A stretch of DNA of 64,000 nt from Tabrizicola sp. (lineage in GTDB: Bacteria > Pseudomonadota > Alphaproteobacteria > Rhodobacterales > Rhodobacteraceae): contig NZ_JALHQD010000002.1 in NCBI RefSeq assembly GCF_022842145.1, positions 62,001 through 126,000 on the forward strand. The letters are read 5' to 3'. The notes below the pieces were generated by a model. It saw nothing but the letters and a program-made list of their open reading frames with translations, had not been told where the DNA came from and made no database searches. Of the stretch, positions 44,922-53,619 are shown in pieces. How positions within the stretch are numbered: position 1 is the stretch's first letter; each line of letters begins with the position of its first letter. The position numbers and the translations under genes are program-made.

Positions 44922-46094
44922 TCAGGCCGTCGCCGAGGGCGCTGTCTGCCGCGCCTTTGCCGAGGCCAGCGTGTCGCGCAGTTCGGCCTCCATCTTCACC
45001 AGTTCCGCTTCGGCCGTCGCGCGCTTGGCCTTGCCCTCGTCGGCGATGGCAAGGCTTTCGTTGATCGTCGCGATCAGCGTGGCATTCGCCGCCTTGATCG
45101 TCTCGATGTCGAAGACCCCACGCTCCATCTCTTCGCGCACCACCCTGTTCGCGGTCTGCAGGTTTTCGGCATTGGCCTTCAGAAGCTCGTTCGTCAGGTC
45201 ATTGGCATCCCGCACCGCCTCGGCCGCTTCCTTCGACCGCTGGATCGTCACCGCCTGGGCCAACTGGGTCTCCCACAGCGGCACGGTGTTCACGAGCGTC
45301 GAGTTGATCTTGGTGACCAGGCTCTTGTCGTTCTCCTGCACCAGCCGGATCGACGGCAGCGACTGCATCGTCACCTGCCGCGTCAGCCGCAGGTCATGCA
45401 CCCGCCGCTCCAGGTCGTCCCGCGCCGCCCGCAGGTCGCGCAACTCCTGCGCCTTCATCACCTGATCCGCTTCGGGAGCCGCTGCAACCTCGGCCTCCTT
45501 GGTCGGGATCGTGGTCGCCTCCACCTCGGTCAGCTTCGCCTCGCCCGCCGCGATGTACAGCGCCAGCTCGTTGTAGAAGCTCAGGGTCTTTTCATAAAGG
45601 ATATCCAGGCTCTTGATATCCTTCAGCAAAGTATGCTCATGCGTCAGGAGTTCCGACGTGATCTTGTCGATCTGCCCCTGCACATCCTCGTACTGCGCGA
45701 CAAACTCCGCGAAGGGGGCCGCCCGACCCAGAAGCTTTTCCCACCAGCTTGCATCGCGCCGCAGGTCCAGCTCGTCCACCGCAAAGCCGCGGATCGTGGT
45801 GACGATCTTGCGCAAGCTGTCCCCGGCCGGACCGACGTCCTTGTTCTTCACGTCCTGCAGCATCGCCTGGCTGATCACCTGCAACTCGGCCTGCGCGGAC
45901 GAGCCGAAGGCGATGATCGACTGGGTGTTCGACAGGTCAACCTCGGACATCCGCTTGCGGATCGCCTCGGCCTTGTCCGACGGCGCGGCCTCCAGCGGCA
46001 CGACCTCGGTCATCGGCTCGGGCAGGATCACGGCGGTCACCTTCTCGACTTCGGTCAAGAAGGCCTGGGCATCGGCTTGGACGGTCGTGGACAT
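44922..46094 (-). CDS. telA: Toxic anion resistance protein TelA-like
   Basis: The 390-aa, largely helical coiled-coil protein has no TM. The N-terminus holds MSTTVQADAQAFLTEVEKVT. The core includes RKRMSEVDLSNTQSIIAFGS, FAEFVAQYEDVQGQIDKI, LTRQVTMQSLPSIRLVQENDK and LVTKINSTLVNTVPLWETQLA, the PF05816 TelA/KlaA pattern. TelA family members are tied to tellurite or cell-envelope stress resistance, often beside xpaC as here. ATG 46094 follows AAGGGGG and is preferred to an upstream TTG overlapping xpaC. Confidence 0.92.
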   Translation of the reverse strand: MSTTVQADAQAFLTEVEKVTAVILPEPMTEVVPLEAAPSDKAEAIRKRMSEVDLSNTQSIIAFGSSAQAELQVISQAMLQDVKNKDVGPAGDSLRKIVTTIRGFAVDELDLRRDASWWEKLLGRAAPFAEFVAQYEDVQGQIDKITSELLTHEHTLLKDIKSLDILYEKTLSFYNELALYIAAGEAKLTEVEATTIPTKEAEVAAAPEADQVMKAQELRDLRAARDDLERRVHDLRLTRQVTMQSLPSIRLVQENDKSLVTKINSTLVNTVPLWETQLAQAVTIQRSKEAAEAVRDANDLTNELLKANAENLQTANRVVREEMERGVFDIETIKAANATLIATINESLAIADEGKAKRATAEAELVKMEAELRDTLASAKARQTAPSATA

Positions 46095-46111
46095 GGGCAA
46101 TCCCCCTTGGG

Positions 46112-46975
46112 TCAATGGTCAAGCGTCAAACGGTCGCGCAGCACGGCGATCTCAACATCCAGATCGGTGCGGTTGTTCGAAAGAAAAGCCGTGGTCTTCT
46201 GGGCGAAGGTGGTTTCCAGATCGGTCAGCAGCGCCTCATAATCCGCACGAGCACTGGCGTCGCGGGTCTGGGCGTAGTGGTCGGCGAACTTCACCGTCGC
46301 ATCACGTGCGCCCATCAGATAGACCGACAGATACTTCCGCGCCGCCGTGAGGTCGCCCGGATCGCCCTCGATCGTGCGGAAAAGCCCCCGCGCCACGGCG
46401 GAAAATTGCGTCACCCGGCGTTCCAGACTGCGGTCCTTCGCCCGCAGGATCGCGTCCTGCATCGCGGCCAGATGCTTCTCGCCTTCTTCCACGGCTTGGG
46501 CGACCCGGCCGGTCTGGAAGGCATCGATCCCCTCCATCCCCTTGTCGGCCATCGGGTCAAGGCCAAAGGCCCCCAGATGCAGCCCTGCGCCAACCAGCGC
46601 GTACAGCACCGGATACACCAGGCCCTGATCCGCGATCACCCCGCCCACGGCCAGCGCCGCCCCGGTCGCGACCGCCCCCGCCGCCTTCCGCGGGAAGGCC
46701 GGACGCCGAGCCAGTTTCCGGGCGTTGTACGCAGCTTCCGCCAGCATCCCCTGCCGCGTCAGCCAGGCCGCCAGCACGATCAGCCCGCCCGCAAGCAGGC
46801 CCAGCAGCATCTCGCGCGGGCCGTCTCCGAAGGCGGGGAACAGGAACAGGAAGGCCGTCAGGAACAGCACCGTCGTGCGCCATTTCCCGGTGACGCGCGG
46901 CACCACGGGCGGCGCGCTTGTCGGACCGGAGGACCCGCCGCCGGGCGAATACTTGCCGCCGAAACGCTCGGCCAT
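46112..46975 (-). CDS. xpaC: XpaC-like 5-bromo-4-chloroindolyl phosphate hydrolysis family protein
   Basis: The 287-aa membrane protein has a Gly/Ser/Pro-rich N-terminus (MAERFGGKYSPGGGSSG), two adjacent TM helices (TTVLFLTAFLFLFPAF and LLGLLAGGLIVLAAWL) and a helical domain (KHLAAMQDAILRAKDRSLERR to AQKTTAFLSNN) that matches the XpaC family. XpaC sits next to TelA in Firmicutes and alphaproteobacteria. Its ATG overlaps the TGA of the 27-aa peptide (TGATG), so both are coupled. The telA start follows 17 nt downstream. Confidence 0.88.
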   Translation of the reverse strand: MAERFGGKYSPGGGSSGPTSAPPVVPRVTGKWRTTVLFLTAFLFLFPAFGDGPREMLLGLLAGGLIVLAAWLTRQGMLAEAAYNARKLARRPAFPRKAAGAVATGAALAVGGVIADQGLVYPVLYALVGAGLHLGAFGLDPMADKGMEGIDAFQTGRVAQAVEEGEKHLAAMQDAILRAKDRSLERRVTQFSAVARGLFRTIEGDPGDLTAARKYLSVYLMGARDATVKFADHYAQTRDASARADYEALLTDLETTFAQKTTAFLSNNRTDLDVEIAVLRDRLTLDH

Positions 46976-47058
46976 CACGCGCCTCCCGACCAGGCCACAT
47001 AGGCCACGAGGAAGACCAGAAGCACCAGCGAGAGCGTCCGTATTCCGCCGCCCGACAT
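46975..47058 (-). CDS. 27-aa predicted transmembrane peptide, first gene of the envelope module
   Basis: MSGGGIRTLSLVLLVFLVAY ends VAWSGGA. It is a single hydrophobic helix with a short basic N-tail, preceded by GGGAG 8 nt upstream of ATG 47058. Its TGA overlaps the xpaC ATG, so translation coupling supports it being real despite its size. It is too short for domain assignment; it may be a membrane subunit or regulator of the module. Confidence 0.6.
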   Translation of the reverse strand: MSGGGIRTLSLVLLVFLVAYVAWSGGA

Positions 47059-47208
47059 GCCCCACACTCCCTTTTTTGCCGCTTCGCCCGACCTTAGCCG
47101 ATGCCCCCGGTCCATGCCAGTCACGGCAGGGGGGAATAGGCGGCAATCTTCACCCCCCGCTTGGGGTCAGGCGGTCCAGGACGTTGCGGCGTTCGGGGCG
47201 AACCCGCT

Positions 47209-48261
47209 CTAGCCCTTCTTCGGCCCGCCCGACCTTGGGCCGGGACGCGCCGAGGGTCCAGAAGGTCGGGCCGGTCGGCCGGATGTCGGACGCTCGCCTT
47301 TGCCGGAGGGGGGGCGTGTCGCCTTCTGCCAGGTCGCGGACAACTGTTTCAGCCCTTCGCCGGGCTTCATCGGCCGGGTCGCCGGCTTTGCGCGATCCTC
47401 GCCCGGTCCGGTGGACTGCGTTCCGGCCTTGCCCGGTCTTGGGGCCAGCTTGCGGACGGGCTTCGGGGCTTCTTCCGGTTCTGCCAGACCCAGCTGCTCG
47501 CGCAGCACGCGGGGCTTCAGCTCTTCGACCTCGCCGGGTTCTAACTCGTTCAGCCGGAAGGGACCGTAGGAAATCCGGATCAGACGGTTCACCGTCAGCC
47601 CGATGTGGTTCATCGCCCGCCGGATCTCGCGGTTCTTGCCCTCGCGCAGACCCACAGTCAGCCAGGCGTTGGCACCCTGGTGGCGGTCGATCTTGACCTC
47701 CATCGGCTGGAAGCGGTCGCCGTCGACGGTGATCCCCTTGCGCAGGGGTTCGATTTCCGGCTCGGTCGGGTTGCCCTTGACCCGCACCCGGTACTTCCGC
47801 AGCCAGCCGGTCGAGGGCAGTTCCAGCTTCCGCTTCAACTCGCCATCGTTGGTCAGCAGGAGAAGCCCCTCGGAGTTCAGGTCCAGCCGCCCGATCGACA
47901 TCACCCGGGGCATGTCCTCGGGCAGGTGGTCGAACACGGTGTCGCGGCCCTTTTCGTCCGAGGCCGAGGTGACCAACCCTTCGGGCTTGTAATACAGCCA
48001 CAGGCGCGGGGGTTCGGGCTGGCCCACGGGTTCGCCCCGGACGGTAATCTTGTCCTTTGCCGTCACGTTCAGCGCGGGGGAGGTGATGGTCTTGCCGTTC
48101 ACCTTGACCTCGCCCAGTTCGATCAGCCGCTCGGCTTCCCGACGGGACGCGATGCCGGCGCGGGACAGGACCTTGGCGATGCGCTCGCCTTCGGGCGTGT
48201 CGGTCGCCGAGGCGTCCTTGTCCGAAGTCTTCGGGGCGGGGGGCTTTTCTTTTCCGGGCAT
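47209..48261 (-). CDS. rluB: Pseudouridine synthase, RsuA/RluB family
   Basis: The 350-aa protein has an N-terminal S4 RNA-binding domain (RIAKVLSRAGIASRREAERLI) and the catalytic RsuA-like domain with the active Asp in MSIGRLDLNSEGLLLLT. GKNREIRRAMNHIGLTVNRLIR follows. The last ~95 residues are a Lys/Arg/Pro-rich tail typical of alphaproteobacterial members. Members of this branch make pseudouridines in 23S (RluB/RluE/RluF) or 16S (RsuA) rRNA; rluB is the likely match. Start uncertain among ATG 48261, 48267 and 48270; 48261 has AAAGGA about 8 nt upstream. Confidence 0.9.
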   Translation of the reverse strand: MPGKEKPPAPKTSDKDASATDTPEGERIAKVLSRAGIASRREAERLIELGEVKVNGKTITSPALNVTAKDKITVRGEPVGQPEPPRLWLYYKPEGLVTSASDEKGRDTVFDHLPEDMPRVMSIGRLDLNSEGLLLLTNDGELKRKLELPSTGWLRKYRVRVKGNPTEPEIEPLRKGITVDGDRFQPMEVKIDRHQGANAWLTVGLREGKNREIRRAMNHIGLTVNRLIRISYGPFRLNELEPGEVEELKPRVLREQLGLAEPEEAPKPVRKLAPRPGKAGTQSTGPGEDRAKPATRPMKPGEGLKQLSATWQKATRPPSGKGERPTSGRPARPSGPSARPGPRSGGPKKG

Positions 48262-48315
48262 GGCCATCATCCTTTGGGCCTTGGTGGCCGGGGTCGGCAG
48301 GATAGTGATGCGAGC

Positions 48316-48780
48316 ATGAAAGAGCAACGCGAAGGGTTCCGGTCGTTCATGGGCTTTGCCCTGGACGAGGCACGGGCGGCGGCGGACCGGGGCGAAGTGC
48401 CGGTCGGGGCGGTCGTCGTGCAGGGTGATCGGGTGCTGGCCCAGGCGGGCAACCGCACGCGAGAGTTGTCGGACCCCACCGCCCATGCCGAGATGCTGGC
48501 GATCCGCGATGCCTGTGCGGTCCTTGGGTCGGAACGGCTTGTCGGCTGCGATCTTTACGTCACGCTGGAGCCCTGCCCGATGTGTGCCGCCGCGATCTCT
48601 GCGGCGCGGGTAGGGCGGCTTTACTATGGCGCGGCGGACCCGAAGTCGGGCGGGGTTTCGGTCGGCGCGCGGATCTTCAGCCATCCCCAGTGCCACCATG
48701 TGCCCGAGGTCTATGACGGGATCGGGGCGGGAGAGGCGGAGGCCCTCTTGAAAGGGTTCTTTGCGGGTCGGCGGGGGTAG
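48316..48780 (+). CDS. tadA: tRNA-specific adenosine deaminase (TadA/nucleoside deaminase)
   Basis: The 154-aa zinc enzyme has the zinc and catalytic motifs HAE (TAHAEMLAIRDA) and PCPMC (LEPCPMCAAAIS), with dimer/RNA-facing ADPKSGGV and FSHPQCHHVPEVYDG. Converts A34 to inosine in tRNA-Arg(ACG). ATG 48316 is used; an in-frame ATG at 48349 would shorten it by 11 residues. It diverges from the rluB-type pseudouridine synthase, 54 nt away. Confidence 0.93.
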   Translation: MKEQREGFRSFMGFALDEARAAADRGEVPVGAVVVQGDRVLAQAGNRTRELSDPTAHAEMLAIRDACAVLGSERLVGCDLYVTLEPCPMCAAAISAARVGRLYYGAADPKSGGVSVGARIFSHPQCHHVPEVYDGIGAGEAEALLKGFFAGRRG

Positions 48781-48781
48781 G

Positions 48782-48797
48782 TGTCCACCTGTGGACA
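48782..48797. other. Short perfect palindrome after tadA
   Basis: TGTCCAC-CT-GTGGACA, 7-bp arms with a 2-nt centre, starts two bases after the tadA stop. It could be an operator-like or hairpin site; no function is assigned. Confidence 0.4.
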
Positions 48798-48942
48798 GGC
48801 GACCTGTCTCGGTGGTTTCGACCTCTGGAAACACGCGCGCAGGTAAGCGGCCGTTGGGCGATCATGCTTGACCGAAGGTAAATGCCTGCAGTCAAGCCAT
48901 TGATTTCGTTATGATTGCCAAAGTGACCGCGCGTGGGCGGGG

Positions 48943-49638
48943 CTAGATACGGATCGGATCCAGGACCTCGTGCTCGATGACCTCGATCCCCGACGGCAGG
49001 CCCGCACGCAGGATGCTCGCGTCCTGGGCCAGGATCGGGAAGGTCTTGTAGTGGCAGGGGATCACCCAGCGGAAGTTGAACCACTTCCGCGCCGCCCAGG
49101 CCGCGCGTTCCATGTCCATCGTGTAGTGCCCGCCGCAGGCCAGGATGCCGATGTCGGGCTGGTGGAACTCGGCCATCCAGGCCATGTCGGCCATGATGTC
49201 GGTGTCGCCGGACAGATAGATCGTGTGCCCCTCGCCCGCGATCATGAACCCCGCCGCGTCACCCGCTGGGAGAAGGCCCTTGTCGCCGAAGTCGATGGAG
49301 GCGGAATGGACCGCGTGGACCATCGTCACCTTCGCCCCGTTCAGGATCAACGTCCCGCCCTTGCCGAACCCCACCGTCTGGGCCCCCTGACCGTTCAGCC
49401 ACTCCGACAGCTCATGGATGCAGTGCACCTTGATCCCCAGCTTCTTCGCTAGACGGGCCGCGTCGGCGGCATGATCACCATGCGCATGGGTCAGAAGGAT
49501 GTGCGTCGCACCGGCAATCGCCTCGTCCTCGCGCCCGGCGGGGAAGAGGGGGTTGCCGGTCAGCCAGGGGTCGACCAGAAGAACGGCCTCTTCGATCTCG
49601 ATGCGAAAGCCGGAATGACCAAGCCAGGTGATCTGCAT
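48943..49638 (-). CDS. UPF0173 metal-dependent hydrolase (metallo-beta-lactamase fold)
   Basis: The 231-aa protein has the fold's metal signature LLTHAHGDHAADAARLA (HxHxDH), further ligand candidates YLSGDTDIMADM and IPCHYKTFPI, and the starting MQITWLGHSGFRIEIE of the YddR/UPF0173 family. Substrate unknown. ATG 49638 has AGGAGCG upstream. It diverges from the ceramidase-like gene. Confidence 0.9.
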   Translation of the reverse strand: MQITWLGHSGFRIEIEEAVLLVDPWLTGNPLFPAGREDEAIAGATHILLTHAHGDHAADAARLAKKLGIKVHCIHELSEWLNGQGAQTVGFGKGGTLILNGAKVTMVHAVHSASIDFGDKGLLPAGDAAGFMIAGEGHTIYLSGDTDIMADMAWMAEFHQPDIGILACGGHYTMDMERAAWAARKWFNFRWVIPCHYKTFPILAQDASILRAGLPSGIEVIEHEVLDPIRI

Positions 49639-49699
49639 GGGGGCGCTCCTTGAAATTTGTGCGGAAGGGGTCACTTTCCCGATGCCGGAGGGGGATGCA

Positions 49700-50353
49700 A
49701 TGCTGGAGCCGATCGACGCCTATTGTGAGCGGACCTCCGCCGCCTACTGGGCCGAGCCGGTGAATGCGGTGACGAACCTCGTCTTCCTGGTCGCGGCGCT
49801 GGTGATGTGGCGGCGGACGGAAGGCTTGCCGCTGGCGCGGGCGATGTGCGGCGTGCTGGCAGCGATAGGAGCGGGATCCTGGCTGTTCCACACCCACGCC
49901 AACGGGCTGACGGCCGTCCTGGACGTGGTGCCGATCCTGGTTTTCATCCTCCTTTACCTTTTCGCGGCCACGCGGGATTTCCTGGGGCTTGGCCCCTGGT
50001 GGGCGCTGGCCGCGGTGGTCGCGTTCTTTCCCTACGCCGCGCTGATGGTGCCGGTCTTCGGCTGGGCGATGCCGTTCCTGGGCTCCTCCGCCGGTTACGC
50101 GCCGATCCCGGTCCTGATCCTGGGCTATGCGGTGCTTTTGTGGCGCCGGGCGCCGGCGACGGCCCGGGGGATGGTGCTGGGCGCGGGCGTTTTGGTCGCC
50201 AGCCTGACCTTCCGGACGCTGGATGGCCCGCTTTGCGGGATGGTGCCCTTCGGCACGCATTTCCTGTGGCACGTCCTGAACGGGCTGATGCTGGGCTGGA
50301 TGATCGAGGTCTACCGCCGCCACATGCTTGCGGGATGGGGCGGGGGCCGCTAA
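49700..50353 (+). CDS. Alkaline ceramidase-like membrane protein (CREST superfamily)
   Basis: The 217-aa protein has about seven TM helices. It holds GAGSWLFHTHANGLTAVLD, matching the family spacing for the catalytic Ser (S), then His at +4 and Asp 11 further, and HFLWH near the C-terminus with two His four apart. These correspond to the Ser-His-Asp-His-His zinc set of alkaline ceramidases. In bacteria its amide substrate is unknown. ATG 49700 is chosen for its GGAGGGGG site; two upstream ATGs are in frame. It precedes gatC by 27 nt. Confidence 0.85.
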   Translation: MLEPIDAYCERTSAAYWAEPVNAVTNLVFLVAALVMWRRTEGLPLARAMCGVLAAIGAGSWLFHTHANGLTAVLDVVPILVFILLYLFAATRDFLGLGPWWALAAVVAFFPYAALMVPVFGWAMPFLGSSAGYAPIPVLILGYAVLLWRRAPATARGMVLGAGVLVASLTFRTLDGPLCGMVPFGTHFLWHVLNGLMLGWMIEVYRRHMLAGWGGGR

Positions 50354-50380
50354 ACGGGGCCAAATCCGATGGAGAGCCGC

Positions 50381-50668
50381 ATGGCCATTGATATCGACAC
50401 CGCCCGCAAGGTGGCAAAGCTGGCCCGTATCCGGGTCGAGGAAGCGGACCTTCCCGCGTTGGCGGACAAGCTTTCCGGCATCCTCGGCTTCATGGAGCAG
50501 TTGAACGAGGTCGACGTGGACGGGGTCGAACCGATGACCAGCGTCACGCCGATGCGGTTGAAGCGGCGGGCGGATGTGGTGACGGATGGCAACATCCAGG
50601 CGCAGGTGCTGACGAACGCCCCCGATGCGCGCGAGGGGTTCTTTGCGGTGCCGAAGGTGGTGGAATGA
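50381..50668 (+). CDS. gatC: Glutamyl/aspartyl-tRNA amidotransferase subunit C
   Basis: The 95-aa protein begins [21 protein letters not shown] and contains [21 protein letters not shown] and [12 protein letters not shown], the GatC signature. It is a structural subunit of GatCAB, which makes Gln-tRNA(Gln) and/or Asn-tRNA(Asn). ATG 50381 follows GGAG; an ATG four codons earlier is also in frame. Its stop overlaps the gatA start (ATGA). Confidence 0.96.
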   Translation: MAIDIDTARKVAKLARIRVEEADLPALADKLSGILGFMEQLNEVDVDGVEPMTSVTPMRLKRRADVVTDGNIQAQVLTNAPDAREGFFAVPKVVE

Positions 50669-52158
50669 GCGCGAACGTGACCGGTGCAAACACCTGGACC
50701 ATTGCCGCCGCGCGGGATGCGCTGCGCAAGGGTGAGATTTCGGCGGTCGATCTGACCATGTCCTGCCTGACGGCGATTGACGCAGGCGACGGGCTGAACG
50801 CCTTTGTCCACAAGACGCCCGAGATCGCGCTGGAGCAGGCCCGCGCGGCGGACGCCCGGCTGGCGGGTGGAGAGGCCCCGGCGATGTGCGGAATTCCACT
50901 GGGGATCAAGGACCTCTTCTGCACCAAGGGGGTGCCGTCGCAGGCGGCCTCCAACATCCTGAAGGGGTTCAAGCCGGAGTATGAATCGACGGTGACGTCG
51001 AAGCTGTTCGACGCGGGCGCAGTCATGCTGGGCAAGCTGAATATGGACGAATTCGCCATGGGCTCGTCGAACGAGACCTCGGCCTACGGCGATGCGGTGA
51101 ACCCCTGGCGCGTGGACGACCGGAAGCTGACGCCGGGCGGGTCCTCGGGCGGGTCGGCGGCGGCGGTGGCGGCGGACCTGTGCCTTGCGGCGACGGGGAC
51201 GGATACCGGCGGTTCGATCCGGCAACCGGCGGCCTTTACCGGGATCGTCGGGATCAAGCCGACCTACGGGCGGGTGTCGCGCTGGGGGATCGTGGCCTTT
51301 GCGTCCAGCCTGGATCAGGCGGGGCCGATGACCAAATCGGTGCGCGATGCGGCGATCATGCTGCAGGCGATGTGCGGGCATGACCCGAAGGATTCGACCA
51401 GCGCGGACATCCCGGTGCCGGATTTCGAGGCGGCGTTGACCGGGGATATTCGGGGCCGCGTTATCGGTATCCCGAAGGAATACCGGATGGACGGGATGCC
51501 GGCCGAGATCGAGGCGCTCTGGGCGCGCGGCATCGAGATGCTGAAGGACGCCGGGGCAGAGGTACGCGACATTTCCCTCCCGCATACCAAGTTCGCGCTC
51601 CCCGCCTACTACGTGATCGCTCCGGCGGAGGCGTCGTCGAACCTCGCCCGCTATGACGGGGTGCGCTATGGGCATCGGGCGAAGCTGGCGGCAGGTGACG
51701 GGATCACCGAGATGTACGAGAAGACCCGGGCCGAGGGCTTCGGACCGGAAGTGCAGCGCCGGATCATGGTCGGGACCTATGTGCTGTCGGCGGGCTTCTA
51801 TGACGCCTACTACAACCGTGCGCGGAAAGTGCGGGCGCTGATCAAGCGGGATTTCGAGCTGGCGTTTGCGGATGGGGTGGATGCGATCCTGACGCCCGCC
51901 ACGCCGTCAGCGGCGTTCGGTCTGGGCGAGATGGCGGATGCGGACCCGGTGCAGATGTATCTGAACGACGTCTTCACGGTGACGGTGAACCTGGCGGGAT
52001 TGCCGGGCGTGGCGGTTCCCGTGGGTCTGGACGCCCAGGGGTTGCCCTTGGGGTTGCAGCTGATCGGGCGGCCCTGGGACGAGGCACAGTTGCTGAATTA
52101 CGCACATGTGTTGGAAAGCCGCGCCGGGTTTGTGGCCAAAGCCGACAAATGGTGGTAA
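50665..52158 (+). CDS. gatA: Glutamyl/aspartyl-tRNA amidotransferase subunit A
   Basis: The 497-aa amidase has the Ser-cisSer-Lys triad region: [14 protein letters not shown] (Lys), [18 protein letters not shown] (GGSSGGS) and the tRNA/glutamine-site [20 protein letters not shown]. It releases ammonia from glutamine for transamidation on charged tRNA. gatB is not in this window. It overlaps gatC by 4 nt. Confidence 0.97.
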   Translation: MSANVTGANTWTIAAARDALRKGEISAVDLTMSCLTAIDAGDGLNAFVHKTPEIALEQARAADARLAGGEAPAMCGIPLGIKDLFCTKGVPSQAASNILKGFKPEYESTVTSKLFDAGAVMLGKLNMDEFAMGSSNETSAYGDAVNPWRVDDRKLTPGGSSGGSAAAVAADLCLAATGTDTGGSIRQPAAFTGIVGIKPTYGRVSRWGIVAFASSLDQAGPMTKSVRDAAIMLQAMCGHDPKDSTSADIPVPDFEAALTGDIRGRVIGIPKEYRMDGMPAEIEALWARGIEMLKDAGAEVRDISLPHTKFALPAYYVIAPAEASSNLARYDGVRYGHRAKLAAGDGITEMYEKTRAEGFGPEVQRRIMVGTYVLSAGFYDAYYNRARKVRALIKRDFELAFADGVDAILTPATPSAAFGLGEMADADPVQMYLNDVFTVTVNLAGLPGVAVPVGLDAQGLPLGLQLIGRPWDEAQLLNYAHVLESRAGFVAKADKWW

Positions 52159-52189
52159 TGCCCCGCAAAACGCACCCTTCGAGGCAGTG

Positions 52190-52948
52190 ATGAGCCGTAC
52201 CTATCTTCCCGCCGTTGGCGCAGCCCTTGCTGCGCTTATGATGGCCGCCTGCACGCCCACGACCACCGACTCCGGTGCCGGTGTGGGTTTCCAGGACTAC
52301 AACTCCTATGTTCGTGGTGCGGCCCCGGCCCCTGCGGGTGCGCCGGTGATGGTGCCGCCGCCGGGTGGGGCCTTCGATCCGGCTGCTGCCGCGGCGGCGA
52401 TCGATCGGGCGCAGGGCGTGGCTCCGGTTGCGGGCGCATTGCCGGCGGTGACGCCGACCCCGTTGCCGGTTGCAACGGCCGGGTCGGACAGCACGAACCG
52501 GCCTCGCGGTGGCGCTCCGGCGGGGATCAAGGAAGAATCGGGCGAGGTTACGCCCAACCAGACGGGCATCTCGGACGAGCAGGACTTTGACGCCGTCGCG
52601 GCCCGCGAGACCATCGAAAGCGACGCCGAGCGGATCGCGCGGAACCGGGCGGAGTATGTCCTGGTCCAGCCGAAAGACCTGCCGGCGCGTCCGGGCGACA
52701 CCGGACCGAACATCGTCGAGTTCGCGCTGGCCACCAAGCATGCGCCCGGCGTGCAGATGTTCAAGCGCTCGGGCCTGGGCATCCGCGATGTGAATTCGGC
52801 CTGCGCCAGATTCGCATCGCCTGATCAGGCACAGCAGGAATTCCTGGCCAAGGGTGGTCCGGACCGCGACCGGATGGGCGTCGACCCGGATGGCGACGGC
52901 TTTGCCTGCGCCTGGGACCCGCGCCCGTTCCGCACCGCCCTGCAGTGA
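52190..52948 (+). CDS. Lipoprotein with C-terminal excalibur-like domain
   Basis: The 252-aa protein has a lipobox (LMMAAC, about residues 16-21), a Pro/Ala/Gly-rich low-complexity stretch (~25-100), and a C-terminal ~50 residues with SACARFASPDQAQQEF, DPDGDGFACAWDP and RPFR, an excalibur-like DxDGDGxxC motif. It lacks other known domains. The gene lies 31 nt after gatA and overlaps the amidase start (GTGA), so probably read with it. Function unknown; Ca binding is an inference. Confidence 0.75.
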   Translation: MSRTYLPAVGAALAALMMAACTPTTTDSGAGVGFQDYNSYVRGAAPAPAGAPVMVPPPGGAFDPAAAAAAIDRAQGVAPVAGALPAVTPTPLPVATAGSDSTNRPRGGAPAGIKEESGEVTPNQTGISDEQDFDAVAARETIESDAERIARNRAEYVLVQPKDLPARPGDTGPNIVEFALATKHAPGVQMFKRSGLGIRDVNSACARFASPDQAQQEFLAKGGPDRDRMGVDPDGDGFACAWDPRPFRTALQ

Positions 52949-53610
52949 CCCTGAGCCATCCCTCGCCGAACTTTGGCGAGCGGCGGGGCAGGGGCCGGAT
53001 CGAACTTGTCGTGTTGCACTATACCGCAATGCCCTCCTGCGCCGCCGCGCTGGAGCGGCTTTGCGACCCGGCGGCCGAGGTGTCGTGCCATTACCTGATC
53101 GACGGGGACGGCACGGTCCTGTCCCTGGTGGAGGAGGCCCAGCGGGCCTGGCACGCGGGCGCCGGGGAGTGGGCCGGCGCGGGGGACGTCAATTCACGCT
53201 CCATCGGGATCGAACTGGCCAACACGGGGCGGGAGCCTTTCTCCGAGCCGCAGATGCAGGCCTTGGAGCGGCTTTTGACCGGGGTCCTGGCACGGCACGG
53301 CCTGGGACCTGAGGCGGTGATCGGACACAGCGACATGGCCCCGGACCGGAAGGGCGACCCGGGGGCACATTTCGACTGGCGGCGGCTGGCGCTGCAGGGG
53401 CTGGCAGTCTGGCCGGAACCGGGGCCGCCCGGTGACGCCCATGCCGACCTGCGCGCCTTCGGCTATCCCGATGCCCCGCCCGAGAGCCTGCTGGCGGCCT
53501 TCCGCCTGCGCTTCCGGCCCTGGGCCAGCGGGCCGCTGGACGACACGGACCGGGCCCTTGCGGCCGGTCTTGGCCGCTTTGCTGTTGACGGACGGTCGCG
53601 CGACGCCTAA
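52945..53610 (+). CDS. N-acetylmuramoyl-L-alanine amidase (AmiD/amidase_2)
   Basis: The 221-aa peptidoglycan amidase has the zinc ligand His in ELVVLHYTAM and the C-terminal HSDMAPDRKGDPGAHFDW, which carries the second His, the D and the K typical of the AmpD/AmiD fold. It cleaves the amide bond between MurNAc and the peptide. No signal peptide is seen, so it could be cytoplasmic like AmpD or exported in an unusual way. GTG 52945 lies within the upstream lipoprotein stop. Confidence 0.9.
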   Translation: MTLSHPSPNFGERRGRGRIELVVLHYTAMPSCAAALERLCDPAAEVSCHYLIDGDGTVLSLVEEAQRAWHAGAGEWAGAGDVNSRSIGIELANTGREPFSEPQMQALERLLTGVLARHGLGPEAVIGHSDMAPDRKGDPGAHFDWRRLALQGLAVWPEPGPPGDAHADLRAFGYPDAPPESLLAAFRLRFRPWASGPLDDTDRALAAGLGRFAVDGRSRDA

Positions 53611-53619
53611 CTCGGCCGG

